Shown in pieces: positions 53,277-58,252 of a DNA stretch of 58,252 bases. The number at the start of each line of letters is the position of its first letter. Position 1 is the first letter of the stretch. The DNA is from Cyanobacteria bacterium FACHB-63 (GTDB taxonomy: Bacteria; Cyanobacteriota; Cyanobacteriia; Leptolyngbyales; Leptolyngbyaceae). The notes under the pieces are model-generated. The model was not told the DNA's origin. It did no database searches and saw only the letters and a program-made list of their open reading frames with translations. The position numbers were made by a program, and so were the translations under genes. The stretch spans positions 1 to 58,252 of the forward strand of contig JACJNX010000068.1 of NCBI GenBank assembly GCA_014695255.1. Reading direction: 5' to 3'.

Positions 53277-54788
53277 TTACACTGCGTAACCTAATTCATT
53301 GTGCGCGATCGTTCCGTTACAAGAAGGGGTCGCGTGATTCAAAAAATCCACTAGCCATTCTTTCACCTGATAGGTAGCGCGGCAATCATCCTCGTTGTAA
53401 ATCAAAATCGACTCTAAATAACTGCGATCGCCTGTCGTTAACCACTGGGCATACCAATAGATTGATTGCGCCCCATTTGCACTTGAATCGCGCCAGTCAA
53501 ACCCAACCCAACGAGCAATATGCTTGAGTGCATAACTTTCCACAGGAAGCGTCACGGTTTGAGTCACACAATCATGCAAATCAACAAATCGGGCTAGCAG
53601 CGGTCGAATTAATTCTTCTGGCGTTTCAAACAGCTTTCCAAGTCGTTCAACGGTCTGCACTTCATAGGGGCAAAAATGAAAAATGGGCGCATTCGGATAC
53701 GCCCACAGTAAGTCAATCAGTTTTTGCCACGCTATTGATTCTTCTTCAGGAGTTTCTGCCAGCAAGGCGTGGAAGGTTTCCGTCTGGTTTATTCGATCGA
53801 CGATCAATATTCCATGCAGGTAGATGAGGTTCAAACTTGGCTCGGCTTCGATATCAAAATAAAGCTCGATCGCGGCAGTCGGGATTGTTGGCATCCGGAA
53901 CGGTCGTTTACCAACAGTGTGAGCCGCAAGGCTTTCGCCTAAAAGTGCGGTATCTTGCAGCGTCGATCGTGCCTGTCGGACGATTTTATGCGCCGTTTCG
54001 CTGCCAAAACCGGGAAGGGATTCGAGCTGGGCAGGAGGCGTTTCTGCAAGAGCTTCAAGGGTCGTGAGATTGAGGGCTTGCAGTTGAACGTAGCGAGGTT
54101 GCGTCACCCCCGGAAGTAAAGAAAGATGCTGTTCAGATTTAGCGATCGCGTAACAATGACTAAACCAATGGCACAAACTACAGCGACTCCGAGAGATAAA
54201 AACTTCTGGTTCGTGTTGCTGCGTTATGGTTTGGATACAGTTGGCAAGAATCGCCTCCATGCGGGGAACAGTTTCCCATAAATCTACTGAAAACGCGCCG
54301 CGCTCTTTCAGAATTAACCAAGCTTCCTCGACCCAAGCTCCCTGAACGGCGGCTAATACCTTGGCAAAATACGCAACAACAATTTGATATTCTTGCTTTG
54401 GGCGCTTGCTCAATTTAATTTCGCTTGGTACATAAATCCAATCGCCAAAAATAGATTGCCCCGGCTGTTTTTCCAACAGGTCAGGATTGGCAACGAGCGT
54501 AACGCCTGCTTCTTCAGCTAGCAACACAGGTTGATAAATTCGCTCGACTCCTGCTCGCATTAACTTTAAAGTTTCTTCTGCGCCTTTTTGCCAGTCGCCT
54601 GATTTATAGGTAGGCTCTCGATGGTCTTGGCTTGAAAGGACTTGTCGCCGATTTTCTGCACTATCTTGTATCAGCTTTAGCAGGTAATCGTTGGGGGGGT
54701 CTTTTTGTTCCGAATCCCCATATCGATCGAGAAAAGCTCGGCGGCTACAGCGTTGATAGTTTAGCAGCAGATCGGCAGTAATAAACAT
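53277..54788 (-). CDS. TM0106 family RecB-like nuclease with Fe-S cysteines
   Basis: This 503-residue protein belongs to the TM0106 family. A RecB/Cas4-like PD-(D/E)xK nuclease lies at about 1-215, with candidate catalytic residues Asp116, Glu123 and Lys125 (FGDWIYVPSEIKLS). Cys14, Cys203, Cys206 and Cys212 are spaced as in the 4Fe-4S cluster of AddB and Cas4. A helix-hairpin-helix segment (LESLPGFGSETAHKIV) follows, and then a C-terminal RNase H-like exonuclease domain with DIE (ELYFDIEAEP) and the late YNEDDC motif. It is thus two nuclease domains fused, implying DNA end processing. There are no cas genes nearby, so a CRISPR role is unlikely. Confidence 0.88.
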   Translation of the reverse strand: MFITADLLLNYQRCSRRAFLDRYGDSEQKDPPNDYLLKLIQDSAENRRQVLSSQDHREPTYKSGDWQKGAEETLKLMRAGVERIYQPVLLAEEAGVTLVANPDLLEKQPGQSIFGDWIYVPSEIKLSKRPKQEYQIVVAYFAKVLAAVQGAWVEEAWLILKERGAFSVDLWETVPRMEAILANCIQTITQQHEPEVFISRSRCSLCHWFSHCYAIAKSEQHLSLLPGVTQPRYVQLQALNLTTLEALAETPPAQLESLPGFGSETAHKIVRQARSTLQDTALLGESLAAHTVGKRPFRMPTIPTAAIELYFDIEAEPSLNLIYLHGILIVDRINQTETFHALLAETPEEESIAWQKLIDLLWAYPNAPIFHFCPYEVQTVERLGKLFETPEELIRPLLARFVDLHDCVTQTVTLPVESYALKHIARWVGFDWRDSSANGAQSIYWYAQWLTTGDRSYLESILIYNEDDCRATYQVKEWLVDFLNHATPSCNGTIAHNELGYAV

Positions 54789-55098
54789 CTCTATAAGTTA
54801 GCAGAAGTTAGCGGACTGCGGCACCAATCAGAAGCATGATTATGTCTAATTCTAAAGCGAAAATTGCAGGAAGTTAACGATAACAATTGAGATCCTAGTT
54901 TATATTAGCAATTCAGGATTAATAGAAGGCTAACTGTAAATTAAGCAACAATTTAAAGCAGTTCTGTATTTTATTGTATACAGCATACAAAACAGACGAT
55001 TGAGCAGCCAATTCAGGTTTAGCGCTGCATCAGCAGTAGTGCTTGACTATCCCATACCCGCTGGGAATAAAGTTTACACATATAAGGTTGCAACGAAA
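54789..55098. promoter_or_regulatory. AT-rich intergenic region before the nucleobase permease
   Basis: The 310-bp gap is divergent between the nuclease and permease genes. It contains a clear inverted repeat (listed separately) and no gene. An in-frame TTG at 55000 lies upstream of the chosen ATG of the permease. No purine riboswitch core was recognised. Confidence 0.4.
54974..54990. promoter_or_regulatory. Operator-like inverted repeat TTGTATACAGCATACAA
   Basis: Perfect 6-bp arms TTGTAT and ATACAA enclose ACAGC. The site is 108 bp before the permease ATG at 55099. It resembles the TTGTATACAA class of sites used by GntR-type regulators, but the N5 spacing makes that comparison uncertain. 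It is not a standard NtcA site because GTA and TAC are 7 bp apart rather than 8. Confidence 0.45.
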
Positions 55099-56538
55099 AT
55101 GGTTCACCAAAAACAAGCATCTGACTTGGAATTAGAATCTACAGGCCATGTTCCTCGCTCTTCAGAACTCATTTACGGATTACACGATCGTCCCCCCTTA
55201 ACTGAGACCATCTTTGTGGCAATCCAGCACGTTTTAGCTTCGTTTGTAGGGATTGTAACTCCGCCATTGATTATCTGTACAAATTTAGGATTGCCTCCGA
55301 CAGATACCAGCTATCTGATTAGTATGTCTTTGTTTGCATCGGGCGTTTGCACCTTTATTCAATGCAAAACGTTTGGCCCGATTGGCTCTGGATTGCTAAG
55401 TCTGCAAGGAACCAGCTTCGCATTTTTAGGATCAATCTTAGGCGTGGGCTTGACGGCAATTCAGGGCGGACGATCTCCTCAGCAAGCTCTGGCGTTGATT
55501 TTTGGGGTTTGCTTCTTTGGGGCATTTGTGAATGTAATTTTGAGTCGTTTCCTCCATTTGCTCAGTAAAGTCGTCACTCCGATCGTGACGGGAACGCTGG
55601 TGATGCTGATCGGATTGAGTTTGATTCAGACCGGGATTATCAGCATGGCGGGGGGACGTGCAGCGATCGCAAATAAAACCTTTGCAAATACTCAGAATCT
55701 GTTGCTTGGCGGCAGTGTCTTTCTGATTGTGATTTTGTTGACACTCTCGAAAAATCAAATGATTCGGATGAGTGCGATCGCAGTCGGTTTAGCAGTCGGT
55801 TATGTAGCTGCAATCTTGATGGGCATGGTGAACTTTAGTACGCTCTCGCAGTTGCCGCTGATCACGATGCCGCAACCGTTCCGCTATGGAATGAGTTTCG
55901 ATTTTGCAGCGTTGATTCCGTTTTTGATTTTGTTTCCCCTGACCGCGATCGAGTCGGTGGGAGATTTGACTGCGACTTCTTCGGTTTCTGGCGAACCAAT
56001 TCGAGGTGGACTTTATTTTCGTCGGATTAAAGCTGGAGTGCTAGCAGATGGTTTAAATTCGTCGCTCGCAGCAATGCTCAATACCTTTCCGATTACAACC
56101 TTCAGCCAAAATACAGGCGTGATTCAAATGACGGGCGTGGGCAGTCGCTATGTTGGATTCTTTATTTCAGGAATTCTGGCGCTGTTAGGACTGTTGCCAC
56201 TGGTTGGAGGATTGTTTCAAGCGATTCCGCAGCCCGTTTTGGGTGGAGCAACGACTGTGATGTTTGGCTCGATCGCGGTTGCTGGAATTAAGATCCTGTC
56301 TGAAGAACCGCTTGATCGGCGATCGACCATTATCATTGCAGTCTCGCTGGCGGCAGGTTTAGGTGCTGCATTTGTTCCAGAATTGTTTGCTGGCAAGCCA
56401 GACCTGATCAAAAATGTCTTTGCGTCTGCGACTTCGACAGGTGGATTAACGGCGATTTTGCTGAGTTGGTTATTACCTCAAAGTTCGCCTTCTCCGAATG
56501 AAATACCTGTCGAGCAGGAAATCGTTGATGCTGCATAG
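55099..56538 (+). CDS. NCS2-family nucleobase:cation symporter (xanthine/uracil permease-like)
   Basis: The 479-residue protein has about 14 membrane helices with the NCS2 pattern: QHVLASFVGIVTPPLIICTN near the N-terminus, SLQGTSFAFLGSILGVG, LIPFLILFPLTAIESVGDLT with the functionally key Glu in TAIESVGD, and NTFPITTFSQNTGVIQMTGV. Members import uracil, xanthine or uric acid with protons or sodium. The pattern is closer to xanthine/urate permeases than to UraA, but the specificity is not proven. The ATG at 55099 is preferred to the in-frame TTG at 55000. In cyanobacteria such transporters supply nitrogen from purines. Confidence 0.88.
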   Translation: MVHQKQASDLELESTGHVPRSSELIYGLHDRPPLTETIFVAIQHVLASFVGIVTPPLIICTNLGLPPTDTSYLISMSLFASGVCTFIQCKTFGPIGSGLLSLQGTSFAFLGSILGVGLTAIQGGRSPQQALALIFGVCFFGAFVNVILSRFLHLLSKVVTPIVTGTLVMLIGLSLIQTGIISMAGGRAAIANKTFANTQNLLLGGSVFLIVILLTLSKNQMIRMSAIAVGLAVGYVAAILMGMVNFSTLSQLPLITMPQPFRYGMSFDFAALIPFLILFPLTAIESVGDLTATSSVSGEPIRGGLYFRRIKAGVLADGLNSSLAAMLNTFPITTFSQNTGVIQMTGVGSRYVGFFISGILALLGLLPLVGGLFQAIPQPVLGGATTVMFGSIAVAGIKILSEEPLDRRSTIIIAVSLAAGLGAAFVPELFAGKPDLIKNVFASATSTGGLTAILLSWLLPQSSPSPNEIPVEQEIVDAA

Positions 56539-56547
56539 ATGAATGAG

Positions 56548-56570
56548 AGGGGCGAATTGCAGCCCCTTTT
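56548..56570 (+). terminator. Terminator after the nucleobase permease
   Basis: AGGGGC (56548-56553) pairs with GCCCCT (56562-56567) across an 8-nt loop and is followed by a T-rich stretch (TTTTGTTATTTTT). It lies 9 nt after the stop codon, so the next gene needs its own promoter. Confidence 0.85.
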
Positions 56571-56605
56571 GTTATTTTTAGAGAGCACGATCGATTGCTT
56601 TCTCT

Positions 56606-57760
56606 ATGATTTCTCAACTCGAACAGCACCGCAGCGCATTTCCTTATCTCAAAGGCAAAGCTTATTTTAACTACGGTGGACAAGGCACAATGCCAAGACC
56701 CGCGATCGCAGCGCTGCATCAAGCCCACGATCGATTTCAGGAGTTAGGCCCGTTTTCGAGTGCGGCGAATGCTTGGATTGTGCAGGAAGGGAATTTAACG
56801 CGGGAGGCGATCGCAAAGGAACTTGGCACAACTGCTGACACAATTACCCTCACTGAAGATGTTTCTGTCGGGTGCAATATTGCGCTGTGGGGGATTGATT
56901 GGAAAGCGGGGGATCACATCTTAATCAGCGATTGTGAACATCAAGGAATTGTGGCAGCAGTCCGCGAACTTCAGCGGCGATTTGATTTGGAAGTAACAAT
57001 CTGTCCACTGTTAGACACTTTGAATTCGGGTGATCCATGTGCGATCGTTGAGCAATTTCTGCAACCCAACACTAAATTGTTTGTTGTGAGCCATATTCTT
57101 TGGAATACTGGACAAGTTTTACCGCTTAAACAGATGGTTGAAGTTTGCCATGCGCGATCGGTGCAAGTTCTGGTAGATGCAGCGCAATCTGTCGGAGTAT
57201 TGCCGCTGAATCTTACAGGGTTGCAGGCTGATTTTTATGCGTTTACGGGACATAAATGGTGGTGCGGTGCAGCGGGTGTGGGTGGATTGTATGTTCGTCC
57301 TGAAGCGCGAGAAAGTTTGAGTCCGACATTTATTGGCTGGCGGAGTGTGATTACGGATACCGCTGGAAATCCGGTTCGGTTTCAGTCTGATGGTCGCAAA
57401 TATGAGATTGCAACTTCAGCGATTCCGTTATATCCAGCATTGCGAGAAGCGATCGAATTTCATGCTCCTTTTGCTCAGGAGCGGTACCGAATGATTTGCG
57501 ATCGGAGTGCTTATCTATGGCAGCAATTAAGTCAGCTATCAGATGTGAAATGCTTAAAACAAACTGCTCCAGAAGCAGGATTAGTTTCATTTCAGCTATC
57601 CGATGGAAAGCATTCTCAATTAGTTCAGTCTCTTGAGGAGAAAAGTATTTTTCTGAGGATGATACTAAATCCGAATTGTATTCGTGCTTGCGTTCACTAC
57701 TTTACAACTGAAGATGAAATTGATTTACTAATTAGTACGATTCAAAAATTTATTGCTTGA
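56606..57760 (+). CDS. L-cysteine/cystine C-S lyase (class V aminotransferase fold)
   Basis: The 384-residue PLP enzyme closely follows the pattern of Synechocystis C-DES, which cleaves cystine to pyruvate, ammonia and cysteine persulfide and can feed sulfur to Fe-S clusters. Visible features are YFNYGGQGTMPRPA at the N-terminus, the His112 region SDCEHQG, the cofactor Asp191 in VDAAQSVG and the Schiff-base Lys217 in FTGHKWWCGAAGVGG. The C-terminal segment IRACVHYFTTEDEID matches the same family. A NifS-type cysteine desulfurase would have a catalytic Cys loop near the C-terminus, not seen here, so C-DES is preferred. It starts 67 nt after the permease and is probably separately promoted. Confidence 0.85.
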   Translation: MISQLEQHRSAFPYLKGKAYFNYGGQGTMPRPAIAALHQAHDRFQELGPFSSAANAWIVQEGNLTREAIAKELGTTADTITLTEDVSVGCNIALWGIDWKAGDHILISDCEHQGIVAAVRELQRRFDLEVTICPLLDTLNSGDPCAIVEQFLQPNTKLFVVSHILWNTGQVLPLKQMVEVCHARSVQVLVDAAQSVGVLPLNLTGLQADFYAFTGHKWWCGAAGVGGLYVRPEARESLSPTFIGWRSVITDTAGNPVRFQSDGRKYEIATSAIPLYPALREAIEFHAPFAQERYRMICDRSAYLWQQLSQLSDVKCLKQTAPEAGLVSFQLSDGKHSQLVQSLEEKSIFLRMILNPNCIRACVHYFTTEDEIDLLISTIQKFIA

Positions 57761-57799
57761 TATCAATACAGTTGGTATTAGATGGTGTTGTAGAGGTAA

Positions 57800-57900
57800 A
57801 CGGTGATGGGCATTCACCCGCCCCAGAATGGAATTCGGGGCTAATCGTGCGAAGTCCTTTAAATTAAAAAGGACTGAATAGCTCAAGTCTTGGCACAGTG
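57800..57900 (-). mobile_element. Hairpin-rich right end of an IS200/IS605-type element
   Basis: Directly downstream (minus sense) of the TnpB-like tail lie an AGTCCTTT / AAAGGACT hairpin (57853-57860, 57868-57875) and a GGTGA / TCACC hairpin (57802-57806, 57814-57818). GAATGGAATTCGG at 57826-57838 also matches in inverted form CCGAATTCCGTTC at 57932-57944 (12 of 13). This is the arrangement expected for the element end that also specifies the TnpB guide (omega) RNA. The exact boundary cannot be set. Confidence 0.5.
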
Positions 57901-58050
57901 CTATGCCCGTGGGCTTCGTTCTACTGGCTCTCCGAATTCCGTTCCGGGATGATAGCGAGAGTGAAGCGTTTTTATATTTTTCAGGCACTCTCGTACCGCC
58001 CGCTGTAGACTACTCAACAAATTAGGAACTAATTGAAGCTCACAACTTCC
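57901..58050 (-). pseudogene. TnpB-like C-terminal tail, remnant
   Basis: The minus strand has an open stretch without a start that ends GTEFGEPVERSPRA and TAG at 57903-57901. I recognise this ending as that of some cyanobacterial IS200/IS605 TnpB proteins. The 35 or so codons before it (LLSSLQRAVRECLKNIKTLH) are not clearly TnpB, and a TGA at 58053-58051 closes the frame. None of the RuvC or zinc-finger motifs is present, so it cannot be functional. The identification rests on the short tail and the hairpins beyond it. Confidence 0.45.
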
Positions 58051-58252
58051 TCATACTCTTTGCATATTCTGACGGTGGGAGTTTTTCAGGGAATATTGAG
58101 CTTCTAAGCTGTGAGCAAATCATTTTGTAACTGATGTAGAGCAATACTTCGGACAGAATTATGCGGCGATAATGCCGTAATTGCAAAGGCTTGAGTAGTT
58201 GGGATGAGATTTAATTTGGCTTGGCTCCAGGTCTAAGTTGCAAATAAATCGG
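58051..58252. other. Window end, no gene recognised
   Basis: About 200 bp after the TnpB-like remnant. It contains no reading frame I can identify and no RNA motif I recognise; it may be the 5' region of a gene beyond the window. Confidence 0.3.

Noticed and set aside
53277-54788. Cas4 of a CRISPR system
   Set aside because: The protein has the longer TM0106 architecture and no cas genes or CRISPR repeats are in the window.
54974-54990. NtcA binding site
   Set aside because: GTA and TAC are separated by 7 rather than 8 bases.
57728-57988. 86-codon frame on the minus strand near the window end
   Set aside because: It reads through the hairpins of the IS right end in a frame different from the TnpB-like tail and has no family resemblance.

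Overview
The window is a stretch of a cyanobacterial chromosome. The evidence is direct: the end of psbD overlapping psbC, a psbA gene for D1, chlB of the light-independent protochlorophyllide reductase, a cyanobacterial-type minimal putA, many GCGATCGC (HIP1) octamers, and lineage-typical families (DUF1822, DUF6439, orthocaspase with DUF4384, TM0106 nuclease, Uma2). The signalling-rich content and a chlB gene fit a filamentous Leptolyngbya-like organism, but that placement is inference. Most of the window is ordinary core genome. Mobile DNA is present only as small remnants. No rRNA, tRNA or CRISPR array was found.

Layout. 1-4.4 kb: psbD(3' end)-psbC with terminator, three small conserved proteins, asnS. 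4.4-8.2 kb: a BrnT/BrnA toxin-antitoxin pair whose toxin is frameshifted, a translationally coupled tetR-pepP-chaN operon, and a decayed Uma2 nuclease fragment. 8.2-15 kb: obgE, glgX behind a long structured leader, and putA convergent to it. 15-18.5 kb: VanW-type protein, small membrane and lumenal proteins, DUF1643. 18.5-25.3 kb: a REC-kinase, a pseudo-orthocaspase divergent from a large membrane protein with an operator-like palindrome between them, and an acyltransferase. 25.3-33.3 kb: a degenerate serine recombinase, a VOC protein, a secreted protein, a sigma factor-DUF1822 pair, a REC-PAS-kinase-REC hybrid and a transposase remnant.

33.3-43.3 kb: a compact winged-helix/hydrolase/MFS operon, then a signalling block: tail-anchored cyclic-nucleotide-binding protein, single-domain response regulator, Cache hybrid kinase, AEC transporter with an unusual C-terminal domain, GAF protein and a MinD/ParA-like ATPase with a non-canonical Walker A motif. 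This block is my best candidate for an undescribed system; its coherence is inferred from arrangement alone. 43.6-51 kb: chlB, recQ, a B12-binding/radical SAM protein and psbA, with two ~100-bp segments bounded by perfect inverted repeats on both sides of the radical SAM gene. 51.7-58.3 kb: NTF2-like protein, MOSC protein, TM0106 Fe-S nuclease, NCS2 nucleobase permease, cyst(e)ine lyase, and the right-end remnant of an IS200/IS605-type (TnpB) element.

Together the genes cover photosystem II (psbD, psbC, psbA), dark chlorophyll synthesis (chlB), carbon and nitrogen reserve use (glgX, putA, nucleobase permease, cyst(e)ine lyase), translation and ribosome assembly (asnS, obgE), DNA repair (recQ, TM0106) and a large amount of two-component and second-messenger signalling.
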